Assembly: GCA_019634895.1 (NCBI GenBank)
Contig: JAHCAM010000012.1
Span: forward strand, 1 to 64,000
Direction of reading: 5' to 3'
Length of the DNA stretch: 64,000 bases
From: Steroidobacteraceae bacterium
GTDB lineage: Bacteria; Pseudomonadota; Gammaproteobacteria; Steroidobacterales; Steroidobacteraceae
Shown piece after piece: positions 17,315 through 26,506 of this stretch. Position numbers and translations under genes: made by a program. The stretch's first letter is position 1; the number at the start of each line of letters is the position of its first letter. The notes beneath the pieces are model-generated. The model saw only the letters and a list, made by a program, of their open reading frames with translations. It was not told where the DNA came from and searched no databases.

Positions 17315-18013
17315 GCGTCCCGGCAGCGGCGTGACCTTGGACTCGTCCCCGGAGAAGTAGCGGCGCACCATCATCGCCTGCTGCAGGCGGCCGCGGCGCA
17401 CGTAGGCCTGGTACAGCAGGTCCTTCACGACTTCGAGCAGCACGCCGGCCTGGAACGCGTCGATCACCGGCATGGCCGCGCGTCCGGGCGCGTCCGGGTC
17501 GAACAGGATCTTGCGGACCACGGCGAAGGACTCGTCGTCGAGTTCCGCGAGCTGGCGGATGTTGGCGAGCTCGCCGTAGAGCGCGAGCTTGCCGTCCTCG
17601 CCCAGGTCGGCGAACACGCACTGGGCGACGCGCCGGCACATGGACGCGAAAGCGTTGTAGCAGGCCGCCGAGAAGCAGGCGAAGGCTTCCTTGAGCAGCG
17701 CCTCGGCGTCCTCGGGCAGGTAGGTGAAATTGAAGCGTTCGCGCGGGCGCTCGAGCTCGACGAAGTTCGGCGCCAGCTCGACCCGGCTGCCGGCGTAGAC
17801 CTTGACGGCAAAGCGCAGGAACACCGGCGCGTTGCAGGACTCGCAGCGGTACACCAGACCGACCTGTGCGGGCTTGTGCTGCTGCAGGGCGTTGAAGTCC
17901 GGCACCGACACCGGCGTGATGTGCGCGAGCACCTGGCAATGCGGGCAGTGCAGCGCCAGGCCGCTGTCCTGGTCGTGGTGCAGGCGCCCCGAGGAATCGA
18001 TGAATACCGCCAT
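17306..18013 (-). CDS. DUF4145-like protein with N-terminal zinc ribbon
   Basis: This is a 235-residue protein of unknown function. The N-terminal part holds two CxxC pairs (CPHC at about residue 23 and CESC at about residue 57) that would form a zinc ribbon. The rest (about residues 75-225) is helical and resembles DUF4145, a domain found alone or attached to restriction and defence proteins. There is no signal peptide. The gene is convergent with purL (9-base overlap) and lies upstream of neither a nuclease nor a methylase. A TAGACT box ends 7 nt before its ATG, suggesting a leaderless transcript. The domain name is a judgement from memory of the family. Confidence 0.65.
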   Translation of the reverse strand: MAVFIDSSGRLHHDQDSGLALHCPHCQVLAHITPVSVPDFNALQQHKPAQVGLVYRCESCNAPVFLRFAVKVYAGSRVELAPNFVELERPRERFNFTYLPEDAEALLKEAFACFSAACYNAFASMCRRVAQCVFADLGEDGKLALYGELANIRQLAELDDESFAVVRKILFDPDAPGRAAMPVIDAFQAGVLLEVVKDLLYQAYVRRGRLQQAMMVRRYFSGDESKVTPLPGRSA

Positions 18014-18020
18014 GGGCGGA

Positions 18021-18026
18021 AGTCTA
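18021..18026 (-). promoter_or_regulatory. -10-like TAGACT box, 7 nt before a start codon
   Basis: On the minus strand TAGACT (18026-18021) is followed by 7 nt and then the ATG of the zinc-ribbon DUF4145 gene. There is no space for a ribosome binding site, so a transcript starting at the usual distance would be leaderless or nearly so. Confidence 0.5.
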
Positions 18027-19694
18027 CTACGTGTGCAGGGGGCGGTAGCGCAGCCGGTGCGGCTGGTCGGCGAGCTCGCCCTTGCGGCGGCGCAGGTCGG
18101 CCACGTAGTCCTGGTAGTTGCCCTCGAACCAGGTGACCTCGCTGTCGCCCTCGAAGGCGAGGATGTGGGTCGCGATGCGGTCGAGGAACCAGCGGTCGTG
18201 CGAGATCACGACCGCGCAGCCCGGGAAGCTCGACAGCGCCTCCTCGAGCGCGCGCAGCGTCTCGACGTCCAGGTCGTTGGTCGGCTCGTCGAGCAGCAGC
18301 ACGTTGGCGCCGGAGCGCAGCAGCTTCGCCAGGTGCACGCGGTTGCGCTCGCCGCCGGACAGCTCGCCGATCAACTGCTGCTGCTGGTTGCCGCGGAAGT
18401 TGAAGCGCCCGACATAGCCGCGCGACGGCGTCTCGTAGCTGCCGACCTTGATGATGTCCTGGCCACCCGAGATCTCCTGCCAGACGGTCTTGCCGCCGTC
18501 GAGGCTGTCGCGCGACTGGTCCACGTGCGCGATCTTGACGGTGGGGCCGAGCCGCACCGTGCCCGCGTCGGGCTGCTCGGTGCCGGTCAGGATCCGGAAC
18601 AGGGTCGTCTTGCCGGCGCCGTTCGGCCCGATGATGCCGACGATGCCCCCACGCGGCAGACTGAAGGACAGGCCGTCGAACAGCAGGCGCTCGCCATAGC
18701 CCTTGCGCAGCTTCTCGGCCTCGATCACCAGGTCGCCGAGCCGCGGCCCCGGCGGGATGTAGATCTCGTTGGTCTCGTTGCGCGCCTGGAACTCGACCGA
18801 AGACAGCTCCTCGAACTGGCGCAGCCGCGCCTTGCTCTTGGCCTGCCGCGCCTTCGGGTTCGAGCGCACCCACTCGAGCTCGTGCCGCAGCGTGCGCCGC
18901 AGCCCTTCCTGCTGCTTCTCCTCCTGCGCGAGGCGCTGCTCCTTCTGCTCCAGCCAGGAGGAGTAGTTGCCCTGCCACGGGATGCCGTGGCCGCGGTCGA
19001 GCTCGAGGATCCATCCGGCGACGTTGTCGAGGAAGTAGCGGTCGTGGGTCACGCAGATGACCGTGCCCGGGTACTGCTCGAGGAATTTCTCCAGCCAGGC
19101 GACCGACTCGGCGTCCAGGTGGTTGGTCGGCTCGTCCAGCAGCAGCATGTCCGGCTTCGACAGCAACAGCCTGCAGAGCGCGACGCGGCGGCGCTCCCCG
19201 CCCGAGAGTTGCGCGACCTTCGCCTCCCAGGGCGGCAGCCGGAGCGCGTCCGCGGCGACGTCCAGCTGGCGTTCGAGGTTGTGCCCGTCCACCGAGGCGA
19301 GGTAGGCCTCGAGCCGCCCCTGCTCGGCGGCCAGCTTGTCGAAGTCGGCATCGGGCTCGCTGTAGAGCGCGTACACCTGCTCGAGGCGCGCCTGCGCGTC
19401 CTTGACCGCCCGCACCGACTCCTCGACGATCGCGCGCACGTCGGCCCCGGGGTCGAGCTGCGGCTCCTGCGGCAGGTAGCCGATCTTGATGCCGGGCTGC
19501 GGCCGCGCCTCGCCCTCGATCTCGGTGTCGATGCCCGCCATGATCCGCAGCAGCGTCGACTTGCCCGAGCCGTTCAGGCCCAGCACGCCGATCTTGGCGC
19601 CCGGGAAGAAGGACAGCGAGATGTCGCGCAGGATGTGGCGCTTCGGCGGCACCACCTTGCCGACGCGGTTCATCGTGAAGATGTACTGGGCCAT
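18027..19694 (-). CDS. ettA: Energy-dependent translational throttle protein EttA (ABC-F)
   Basis: This ribosome-associated ABC-F ATPase binds the E site and gates the first elongation step according to ATP/ADP ratio. The protein is 555 residues, the same length as E. coli EttA, with two ATPase cassettes (Walker A GLNGSGKSTLL and GPNGAGKTTLF; signatures LSGGERRRVALCRLL and LSGGERNRVHLAKLL; LLDEPTNHLD and LLDEPTNDLD) joined by a charged helical linker. There is no membrane domain. The start MAQYIFTMNRVGK is the conserved N-terminus of the family; longer upstream readings are not supported. Confidence 0.96.
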   Translation of the reverse strand: MAQYIFTMNRVGKVVPPKRHILRDISLSFFPGAKIGVLGLNGSGKSTLLRIMAGIDTEIEGEARPQPGIKIGYLPQEPQLDPGADVRAIVEESVRAVKDAQARLEQVYALYSEPDADFDKLAAEQGRLEAYLASVDGHNLERQLDVAADALRLPPWEAKVAQLSGGERRRVALCRLLLSKPDMLLLDEPTNHLDAESVAWLEKFLEQYPGTVICVTHDRYFLDNVAGWILELDRGHGIPWQGNYSSWLEQKEQRLAQEEKQQEGLRRTLRHELEWVRSNPKARQAKSKARLRQFEELSSVEFQARNETNEIYIPPGPRLGDLVIEAEKLRKGYGERLLFDGLSFSLPRGGIVGIIGPNGAGKTTLFRILTGTEQPDAGTVRLGPTVKIAHVDQSRDSLDGGKTVWQEISGGQDIIKVGSYETPSRGYVGRFNFRGNQQQQLIGELSGGERNRVHLAKLLRSGANVLLLDEPTNDLDVETLRALEEALSSFPGCAVVISHDRWFLDRIATHILAFEGDSEVTWFEGNYQDYVADLRRRKGELADQPHRLRYRPLHT

Positions 19695-19808
19695 GCACAC
19701 CACCGGAAGCGAGGGGCGCGGATTATCTGCGATGCGCGCTTCCGCCGCCAGACGGGGCGCTTGCCGCGGTGTGCTAGGCTCCGAGCCGCGGTTTCCCGGA
19801 CATCTGCC

Positions 19809-20771
19809 TTGGCCCTGAACGGCGCATCGGACACCTGCCTGGTCGCCGGCGAGCGCATCGCGCGCTACGCCTTCGGCGACGGCCACCCGTTCGGTCCCGA
19901 CCGGCACGACGCATTCCTGCGCGAGCTGGCGGCCGCCGGCCTCGACCGGCGGGTGCGGATGCTCGCGCCGCGCCGGGCGACGCGCGCGGAACTGCTGCTG
20001 TTCCACCGGCCGGAGTATGTGGACCTGGTCGAGGCGCGCTCCGCAACGGGGGAGGGCTACCTCGACGCCGGTGACACGCCCGCCTGGAAGGGCATGTTCG
20101 AGGCGGCCTGCGACGTGGTCGGCGCGGCGCTGGTCGCGGCCGATGCGCTGATGAGCGGGCAGGCGAGGCGGGCGTTCGTGCCGATCGCGGGCCTGCACCA
20201 CGCCGGGCGCGGCCACGCCGCCGGTTTCTGCGTCTTCAACGACTGCGGCGTCGTGATCGAACATCTCAAGCAGGCGCACGGCCTGGAACGCATCGCCTAC
20301 GTCGACATCGATGCGCACCACGGCGACGGCGTGTTCTACGCCTTCGAGGAGGACCCGGCACTGGTCTTTGCCGACCTGCACGAGGACGGGCGCTTCCTCT
20401 ATCCCGGCACCGGCCGGGAGGACGAGCGGGGCCAGGGCGCCGCGCAGGGCAGCAAGCTCAATGTCCCGCTGCCACCGGGAGCGGGCGACCGGGAGTTCCA
20501 CGCGGCCTGGCCGGCGGTGCTCGCGCACCTCGAGCGGCACCAGCCCCGGTTCATCCTGTTCCAGTGCGGCGCCGACAGCCTGGCCGGCGACCCGATCACG
20601 CACCTGGCCCTGACCGAGGAGGCGCACGCGCATGCCGCCCGTACGCTCTGCGGCATCGCCGACCGCTGCGCCGCCGGGCGCATCCTCGGCGTCGGCGGCG
20701 GCGGCTACAACCGCCGGAACCTCGCGCGGGCCTGGACCCGGGTCGTGCAGGCGTTCGTCGAGTCGGCCTGA
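19809..20771 (+). CDS. Histone-deacetylase-superfamily hydrolase (AcuC/class II-like)
   Basis: This is a zinc amidohydrolase of the arginase/deacetylase fold. Seen motifs are PIAGLHHAGRGHAAGFCVFN, the metal site YVDIDAHHGDGV, LHEDGRFLYPGTG and the catalytic tyrosine in GGGGYNRRN. Bacterial members deacetylate proteins, polyamines or acetoin-related substrates; the substrate here is unknown. The best start is TTG at 19809, since no ATG or GTG fits upstream, which gives 320 residues. The gene is divergent from ettA and followed by glyA. Confidence 0.85.
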   Translation: MALNGASDTCLVAGERIARYAFGDGHPFGPDRHDAFLRELAAAGLDRRVRMLAPRRATRAELLLFHRPEYVDLVEARSATGEGYLDAGDTPAWKGMFEAACDVVGAALVAADALMSGQARRAFVPIAGLHHAGRGHAAGFCVFNDCGVVIEHLKQAHGLERIAYVDIDAHHGDGVFYAFEEDPALVFADLHEDGRFLYPGTGREDERGQGAAQGSKLNVPLPPGAGDREFHAAWPAVLAHLERHQPRFILFQCGADSLAGDPITHLALTEEAHAHAARTLCGIADRCAAGRILGVGGGGYNRRNLARAWTRVVQAFVESA

Positions 20772-20829
20772 GGCGCATCCTTTCGGTTAGACTTCACGCC
20801 TCGTTTTTCCCGCGCACTCGAGGCCTGGC

Positions 20830-22083
20830 ATGTTCGGTCCCGGCATGACGATCCGGTCGTTCGATCCCGAAATCGCCGCCGCGATCGCGGCCGAGCGCCG
20901 GCGCCAGGAGGAGCACCTCGAACTGATCGCCTCGGAGAACTATGCGAGTCCGCGCGTGCTCGAGGCGCAGGGCTCGGTGCTGACGAACAAGTACGCCGAG
21001 GGCTACCCGGGCAGGCGCTACTACGGCGGCTGCGAGCACGTGGACGTGGCCGAGCAGCTGGCGATCGACCGGGCCAGGCAGTTGTTCGGCGCCACCTATG
21101 CGAACGTGCAGCCGCATTCCGGTTCGCAGGCCAATGCGGCGGTGTACCTCGCGCTGCTCGCGCCGGGCGAGACGCTGCTCGGCATGAGCCTGGACCACGG
21201 CGGCCACCTGACCCACGGCTCCAGGGTCAACTTCTCCGGCAAGCTGTTCCATGCGGTGCAATACGGACTCGACGCGGCGACCGGGGAGATCGACTACGGA
21301 CAGGTCGAGCGGCTCGCGCGCGAGCACCGCCCGAAGATGATCCTCGCTGGATTCTCCGCCTACTCGCGCATCGTGGACTGGCAGCGCTTCCGCGCCATCG
21401 CCGACGAAGTCGGCGCCTGGCTGTTCGTCGACATGGCGCACGTCGCCGGCCTCGTCGCCGCGGGGCTATACCCTGACCCGCTGCCGCATGCCGACGTCGT
21501 GACGACGACGACGCACAAGACGCTGCGCGGGCCGCGCGGCGGGCTGATCCTCGCGCGCGAGAATCCGGAGCTCGCGAAGAAATTCAACTCGCTGGTCTTT
21601 CCGGGCACGCAGGGCGGGCCGCTGATGCACGTGATCGCCGCCAAGGCGGTCGCGCTGCTCGAGGCGCTGCAGCCGGAGTTCAGGGAATACCAGCAGCGCG
21701 TGCTCGACAACTCACGCGCGATGTGTGCGCGGATCGCGAAGCGCGGCTACCGCATCGTTTCGGGCGGCACCGACAACCACCTGTTCCTGCTCGACCTGAG
21801 CGGCCGCGAGTACACCGGCAAGGACGCCGACGCGGCGCTCGGGCGCGCGCACATCACCGTGAACAAGAACGCCGTCCCGAACGACCCGCGCCCGCCCTTC
21901 GTCACCAGCGGGCTGCGCATCGGCACGCCGGCGACCACGACCCGGGGGTTCCGCGAGGCGGAGGTCGCGGCGGTCGGCGGCTGGATCGCCGACGTGCTGG
22001 ACGCGATGGGTGACGAGGACGCCGTCGCCAGGGTCCGCGCGCAGGTGCTGGCGATCTGCGGGCGTTTCCCCGTGTACGGCTGA
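20830..22083 (+). CDS. glyA: Serine hydroxymethyltransferase
   Basis: This PLP enzyme converts serine and tetrahydrofolate to glycine and 5,10-methylene-tetrahydrofolate. Signatures are [36 protein letters not shown] and the PLP lysine in [13 protein letters not shown]. The length of 417 is standard. GAGG lies 7 nt before the ATG at 20830; a second ATG at 20845 is possible. A TAGACT box at 20788-20793 is a candidate -10. It is followed by nrdR, the normal gammaproteobacterial order. Confidence 0.96.
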   Translation: MFGPGMTIRSFDPEIAAAIAAERRRQEEHLELIASENYASPRVLEAQGSVLTNKYAEGYPGRRYYGGCEHVDVAEQLAIDRARQLFGATYANVQPHSGSQANAAVYLALLAPGETLLGMSLDHGGHLTHGSRVNFSGKLFHAVQYGLDAATGEIDYGQVERLAREHRPKMILAGFSAYSRIVDWQRFRAIADEVGAWLFVDMAHVAGLVAAGLYPDPLPHADVVTTTTHKTLRGPRGGLILARENPELAKKFNSLVFPGTQGGPLMHVIAAKAVALLEALQPEFREYQQRVLDNSRAMCARIAKRGYRIVSGGTDNHLFLLDLSGREYTGKDADAALGRAHITVNKNAVPNDPRPPFVTSGLRIGTPATTTRGFREAEVAAVGGWIADVLDAMGDEDAVARVRAQVLAICGRFPVYG

Positions 22084-22101
22084 GGACGTCCGGAAGCGGC
22101 G

Positions 22102-22626
22102 GTGCACTGCCCGTTCTGCAACCACGAGGACACCAAGGTCACGGACTCCCGGCTCGCGGGCGAGGGCCACCAGATCCGGCGCCGGCGCGAATGCCAGTCC
22201 TGCGGCGAGCGTTTCACCACGTTCGAGACCGCCGAGCTGGTCATGCCGCAGGTGGTCAAGAACGACCGCACGCGCCAGCCGTTCGACGAGCACAAGCTGC
22301 GCGGCGGCATCCTCAAGGCGCTGGAGAAGCGCCCGGTGGCGCGCGAGCAGGTGGAAGCCATGGTCGAGCGCATCGCGCACCGGCTGCGCGGGCTCGGCGA
22401 GCGCGAGGTCGCGTCCCGCTCGATCGGCGAGATCGTCATGGAGGAGCTGCGCCAGCTCGACGAGGTGGCCTACGTCCGCTACGCCTCGGTCTACCACCGC
22501 TTCCATGACGTCGACTCCTTCCGTGACCAGATCGAGCAGCTCGGCCGTCGCCGCAGGCGCGACCCGGCGACCGGGCAGATGTCGCTGCTGCCGACGCAGG
22601 GGCGCGAACCGCGCGATAAGAAGTGA
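22102..22626 (+). CDS. nrdR: Transcriptional repressor NrdR
   Basis: This repressor of ribonucleotide reductase genes has an N-terminal zinc ribbon (CPFC and CQSCGERF) and an ATP-cone domain (about residues 48-140; [18 protein letters not shown]) that senses ATP/dATP. At 174 residues it is slightly longer than usual, by a basic C-terminal tail. The start is GTG at 22102, with the conserved MHCPFC N-terminus. Its stop overlaps the GTG of ribD. Confidence 0.95.
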   Translation: MHCPFCNHEDTKVTDSRLAGEGHQIRRRRECQSCGERFTTFETAELVMPQVVKNDRTRQPFDEHKLRGGILKALEKRPVAREQVEAMVERIAHRLRGLGEREVASRSIGEIVMEELRQLDEVAYVRYASVYHRFHDVDSFRDQIEQLGRRRRRDPATGQMSLLPTQGREPRDKK

Positions 22627-23528
22627 CCGACCCGGCGCTCGACCTGCGGCACATGGCGCGCGCGCTGGAGCTCGCCGAGCGCGGGCTGCTGAGCACCGAC
22701 CCGAACCCGCGGGTGGGCTGCGTGCTGGCCGACGGCGCGCGCGTGCTGGCCGAGGGCTGGCACGAACGCGCCGGCGGGCCGCACGCCGAGGCCATGGCGC
22801 TGGCGGCGCTTGGCGGCTCCGCGCGCGGCGCGACCGCCTACGTGACGCTCGAGCCCTGCTGCCACCACGGGCGCACGCCCCCCTGCGCGGACGCGCTGGT
22901 CGCCGCCGGCGTGCGGCGCGTCGTCTACGCGCTGCGCGATCCGGACCCGCGCGTCGACGGCGGCGGCGCGGCGCGCCTCGCCGCGAGCGGCATCGCGGTC
23001 GCCGGCGGCCTGATGGCGCCGGAGGCGCGCGCGCTCAATGCGGGATTCCTGTCGCGATTCGAGCGGCGGCGTCCCTGGGTGCGCGTCGTGCTCCCGGCGC
23101 CGTTCGGCAGCGGCGGAGTGGACGCTGGCCTGCAGCGCCTGCGGGCCCGCTGCAGCGCCGTGCTGACCGGATCCGGCACGGTGCTCGCGGACGACCCGCG
23201 GCTCGACGTCGGCCTTGAGGATGCGCCGCGCCAGCCGCTGCGCGTGGTCCTCGATTCACGGCTGCGCCTGTCGCCGCGGGCGCGCATCGTGGCGCCGCCG
23301 GGCAGTCTGCTGGTGATGACGGCGAGCGAGGACGCCGGACGCCGCGGGGCGCTCGAGCGGGCCGGCGCGCGCGTGCTCGCGGTGCCGGCCGCGCCGGGCG
23401 GACTCGACCTCGCCGCGGTCATGCGCCGGCTCGCCGAGCTCGAGGTGAACGAACTGCAGGTCGAGGCCGGCGCGACGCTGACGGCGGCGCTGCTCGCGTC
23501 CGGACTCGCCGACGAGCGCATCGGCTGA
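22623..23528 (+). CDS. ribD: RibD with intact deaminase and shortened, probably defective reductase domain
   Basis: RibD catalyses the deaminase and reductase steps of riboflavin synthesis. The deaminase half is complete: zinc ligands and catalytic Glu in [10 protein letters not shown] and [12 protein letters not shown]. The reductase half is not. Near residue 140 the segment that normally carries KLAxSLDGR and the following substrate loop is replaced by [13 protein letters not shown], about 14 residues shorter than E. coli RibD. The protein stops right after [12 protein letters not shown], some 50-60 residues early. At 301 residues it is well below the usual 360-370. Only 46 bases separate it from nusB, so the tail is absent rather than frameshifted. 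The start is GTG overlapping the nrdR stop. Confidence 0.85.
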   Translation: MTDPALDLRHMARALELAERGLLSTDPNPRVGCVLADGARVLAEGWHERAGGPHAEAMALAALGGSARGATAYVTLEPCCHHGRTPPCADALVAAGVRRVVYALRDPDPRVDGGGAARLAASGIAVAGGLMAPEARALNAGFLSRFERRRPWVRVVLPAPFGSGGVDAGLQRLRARCSAVLTGSGTVLADDPRLDVGLEDAPRQPLRVVLDSRLRLSPRARIVAPPGSLLVMTASEDAGRRGALERAGARVLAVPAAPGGLDLAAVMRRLAELEVNELQVEAGATLTAALLASGLADERIG

Positions 23529-23562
23529 GGCCGGACCGCGGGCCGGGCTGCCGCCGCGCGGC

Positions 23563-23568
23563 TATAAT
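23563..23568 (+). promoter_or_regulatory. Perfect -10 box, 6 nt before nusB start
   Basis: TATAAT at 23563-23568 is followed by exactly 6 nt and the nusB ATG. Transcription would start at or next to the A of ATG. No Shine-Dalgarno sequence fits in the gap, so nusB is probably made from a leaderless mRNA. Confidence 0.6.
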
Positions 23569-23574
23569 CCGCGG

Positions 23575-24030
23575 ATGAACAGCCCGCGCACCGCGAGCGA
23601 CGATCCGCGGGCCAAGAGCAACGCGCGCCGGCTGCTGGTGCAGGCCCTGTACCAGCGCCAGATCGGCGGCCAGACGTGGCAGGACCTGCACCGGCAGTAC
23701 AGCCAGGATCCGTCTTTCGCGCGCGCCGACGCCGCGTACCTGCGCGCGGCTCTGGAGGCCGTGTGCGAGGACGAGGCCGGCCTCGACACCGAGCTCGCGC
23801 GCCATTCGGACATCGCGCCGGCGCGCCTGGATCCGGTCGAGCACGCGATCCTGCGGCTCGGCCTCTGGGAGCTGATGGCGCGACCCGACATTCCGTACCG
23901 CGTCGCGATCAACGAAGCCGTCGAACTGGCGAAGCGGTTCGGCGCCACCGACGGCCACCGCTACGTGAATGCGGTGCTCGACCGCGCCTCGCGCGCACAC
24001 CGCGCCCGCGAGCGCGGCGAGGTCGCCTAG
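23575..24030 (+). CDS. nusB: Transcription antitermination factor NusB
   Basis: This 151-residue all-helical NusB binds boxA RNA with NusE/S10 and supports rRNA antitermination. Signatures are ARRLLVQALYQRQIGG, LDPVEHAILRLGLWEL and PYRVAINEAVELAKRFGATDGHRYVNAVLD. It follows ribD directly, where riboflavin-cluster genes usually intervene. It is followed 7 bases later by thiL. Confidence 0.95.
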   Translation: MNSPRTASDDPRAKSNARRLLVQALYQRQIGGQTWQDLHRQYSQDPSFARADAAYLRAALEAVCEDEAGLDTELARHSDIAPARLDPVEHAILRLGLWELMARPDIPYRVAINEAVELAKRFGATDGHRYVNAVLDRASRAHRARERGEVA

Positions 24031-24037
24031 GCCCGCC

Positions 24038-24997
24038 ATGGCGGCGGGCGAATTCGAGCTGATCGGGCGCTGCTTCACCGGGCGCGGCGCAGGCCGTGCC
24101 GACGTGCGCCTCGGCGTCGGCGACGATGCCGCAATCGTGGCGCCGCCGGCCGGCAGCGAACTCGTCCTCGCCCTCGACACGATCGTCTCGGGCACCCACT
24201 TCCCCGCCGAAACGGCGCCGCGCTTCGTCGGCCACCGCGCGCTGGCCGTCAACCTGAGCGACCTCGCCGCGATGGGAGCCGAGCCCGCATGGGCGCTGCT
24301 CGGCGTGACGCTGCCGTCCGGCGACGAAGCCTGGGCCGCGGAGTTCGCGCGCGGCCTCGACGAGCTGGCGCGCCGTCACGCGGTGGCGCTGGTGGGCGGC
24401 GACACCACGCGCGGGCCGCTGGCGGCCTCCGTCATGCTGGCCGGCACGGTGCCGACCGGCGGCGCGCTGCTGCGCTCCGGGGCGCGTGCCGGCGAGGACG
24501 TCTGGATCAGCGGCACGCCGGGCGACGCCGCGGCCGGCCTCGCGATCCTGCAGGGCCGGCTGGCGGCCGGCGGGGCCGCGCGCGACGACCTGCTGCGGCG
24601 TTTCCTGCTGCCCGAGCCGCGCGTTGCCCTCGGCATCGCGCTGCGTGGCCTGGCGACGGCCTGCATCGACGTCTCCGACGGCCTCGCGGGAGATCTCGAG
24701 AAGCTCTGCGCTGCCAGCGGGACGGGGGCCGAGTGCGACGCGGCATTGCTGCCGCTGTCGCCGGCGCTGCTCGACACCGCGGGCACGGAGCTCGCGACCC
24801 GGCTCGCGCTGACCGGGGGCGACGACTACGAACTGCTGTTCACGGCGCCGCCGGCGGCGCGCGAAGCGATCGGCGCGCTCGCGGCCGGAGCCGCCTGCCG
24901 CCGGATCGGGGCAGTGACATCCGGAGGCGGCGTGCGGGTGTCGGGCGCGGCGCTGCCGCGAGACGCCGGTCACGGTTTCGACCACTTCGGAAAGTGA
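24038..24997 (+). CDS. thiL: Thiamine-monophosphate kinase
   Basis: This kinase phosphorylates TMP to the active cofactor TPP. It has the PurM/ThiL fold, with LGVGDDAAIVAPP, HRALAVNLSDLAAMGAEP, GGDTTRG, and DVSDGLAGDLEKL near residue 210, all metal- and ATP-binding segments of the family. The length is 319 from the ATG at 24038. It follows nusB with a 7-base gap, a conserved pairing in Proteobacteria. Confidence 0.94.
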   Translation: MAAGEFELIGRCFTGRGAGRADVRLGVGDDAAIVAPPAGSELVLALDTIVSGTHFPAETAPRFVGHRALAVNLSDLAAMGAEPAWALLGVTLPSGDEAWAAEFARGLDELARRHAVALVGGDTTRGPLAASVMLAGTVPTGGALLRSGARAGEDVWISGTPGDAAAGLAILQGRLAAGGAARDDLLRRFLLPEPRVALGIALRGLATACIDVSDGLAGDLEKLCAASGTGAECDAALLPLSPALLDTAGTELATRLALTGGDDYELLFTAPPAAREAIGALAAGAACRRIGAVTSGGGVRVSGAALPRDAGHGFDHFGK

Positions 24998-25127
24998 CCT
25001 GGCGACCCCCGGCGAAGCGCGATGCGGTTCACGGTTCCGGGCGGTTTGACGAAATACTCTGGCGCGGTCATCCGGTGGCGAGTGCCCGCCGGCAGCCCTG
25101 GAGGATCGCGCCATCGCAACCGCAACC

Positions 25128-26435
25128 GTGCCGACGATCGCGCCCCCCACGCAGGGGCCGACGGGGATCGGCGACCGCATCGGCAAGTACGAGGTGATCC
25201 GCGAGGTGGGACGCGGTTCGACCGGGACCGTGTACCTGGCGCACGACCCGTACTACGGCCGCGACGTCGCGATCAAGGCCTACCGCATCGCCGGCGACGA
25301 CGACCCGGCGCGCGCCAAGGTGGCGCGCAAGATGTTCATGTCCGAAGCGCACATGGTCGGGATGCTGCAGCACCCGAACATCATGCCGATCTTCGACGCG
25401 GGCGAGGAGAACGGGCACTACTACATCGTCACCGAGTTCATCCACGGCGCGCGCACGCTCGCCGCCTACACGCGCCCCGACAACCTGCTGCCGGTCGAGG
25501 ACGTGCTGACGCTGATGTTCAAGGGCGCCAAGGCGCTGCATTACGCGCATTCGCGCGGCGTCATCCACCGCGACATCAAGCCCAGCAACCTGATGCTGAC
25601 GACCGACAGCGACCTGCGCCTCATCGACTTCGGCATCGCGCTGCACACGGATGCCGACTTCTCGCGCATCGAGGGCATCGCCGGCAGCCCGAGCTACATG
25701 TCGCCGGAGCAGGTGCAGTCGCTGGAACTGACCAACCGCTCGGACCTGTACTCGCTCGGCGCGGTCATGTACGAGCTGCTGACCGGGCACCGGCCGTTCC
25801 GGGCCGGTGCGCTGGCGAAGCTGCTGCACCAGATCGTCTACGCCACGCCCCCGCCGATGCTGTCGCTGCGTCCCGAGCTGCCGGCCGAGCTCGAAACGGT
25901 GGTTGCGGCCGCGCTCGACAAGGACCCGCACAAGCGCTTCCCGAACGGCGCGGAGTTCGCCGCGGCGATCGCCAAGATCCACGCCCAGCAGCGCACCCAG
26001 GCGGACCGCGGCGATCAGCAGGAGCAGTTCAACCAGCTGCGCCGCCTCAAGTTCTTCCACGAATTCTCGTCCGGCGAGATCTGGGAGGTGCTGCGCGCCG
26101 GCACCTTCCAGTCGCACCAGCGCGCCGACGAGATCGTGAAGGCCGGGGGCGTCGACGACCGCTTCTACGTGCTGGTCGCCGGCCGCTGCACGGTCGAGCG
26201 TGACGGCGTCATCGTCGGCCGGCTCGAGCCCGGGGACTGCTTCGGCGAGACCAGCTACCTGCGCGGCGCCAAGCGCCAGGCCGGCGTCGTGGCCGGTGAC
26301 GGCGTGACCATCCTGAAGGTGAGCTCGACGCTGCTGGAGCAGGCCTCCCAGGCCTGCCAGCTGCGGTTCAACAAGGTATTCCTGCGGGCGCTGATCTCGC
26401 GCCTGCAGCACGGCGAGCGCAGCATCGCGAGTTGA
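25128..26435 (+). CDS. Ser/Thr protein kinase with C-terminal cyclic-nucleotide-binding domain
   Basis: This 435-residue cytoplasmic protein has an N-terminal Hanks-type kinase domain (about residues 20-285) with glycine loop GRGSTGTVYLA, Lys50 in VAIKAY, catalytic HRDIKPSN (Asp149) and DFG (Asp167), so it should be active. After a linker comes a cNMP-binding-like domain (about residues 300-430; LEPGDCFGETSYLRG and the KRQA stretch where CAP has the phosphate arginine). No transmembrane segment is seen. The start is GTG at 25128, but the only good ribosome site (GGAGG, 25100-25104) is 23 nt away; an in-frame ATC at 25113 would sit at proper distance. It is convergent with folE2 across a palindromic element. 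Confidence 0.88.
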   Translation: MPTIAPPTQGPTGIGDRIGKYEVIREVGRGSTGTVYLAHDPYYGRDVAIKAYRIAGDDDPARAKVARKMFMSEAHMVGMLQHPNIMPIFDAGEENGHYYIVTEFIHGARTLAAYTRPDNLLPVEDVLTLMFKGAKALHYAHSRGVIHRDIKPSNLMLTTDSDLRLIDFGIALHTDADFSRIEGIAGSPSYMSPEQVQSLELTNRSDLYSLGAVMYELLTGHRPFRAGALAKLLHQIVYATPPPMLSLRPELPAELETVVAAALDKDPHKRFPNGAEFAAAIAKIHAQQRTQADRGDQQEQFNQLRRLKFFHEFSSGEIWEVLRAGTFQSHQRADEIVKAGGVDDRFYVLVAGRCTVERDGVIVGRLEPGDCFGETSYLRGAKRQAGVVAGDGVTILKVSSTLLEQASQACQLRFNKVFLRALISRLQHGERSIAS

Positions 26436-26438
26436 AAC

Positions 26439-26506
26439 AAAGGGGACGCGTCCAATTACCGTCCCGCGTCACCGCGCGGAGGAGTAATCGGACGCGTCCC
26501 CTTTAT
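26439..26506. repeat. Palindromic element, copy 2 (GGACGCGTCC core), contains the folE2 stop codon
   Basis: The left arm 26439-26458 and right arm 26485-26506 match the arms of the element at 11819-11867, with one substitution in the right arm (C at 26489), and enclose a 26-nt centre. It lies between the convergent kinase and folE2 genes. The TAA stop of folE2 (26505-26503 on the minus strand) is inside the right arm, so insertion or gene decay may have set the end of FolE2. Confidence 0.85.

Noticed and set aside
19695..20633. N-terminal extension of EttA on the minus strand
   Set aside because: The family starts at MAQYIFTMNRVGK; the upstream reading is antisense to the deacetylase-like gene.
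23529..23574. Frameshift as the reason for the short RibD C-terminus
   Set aside because: Only 46 bases lie between the ribD stop and nusB, too few to encode the missing 50-60 residues in any frame.
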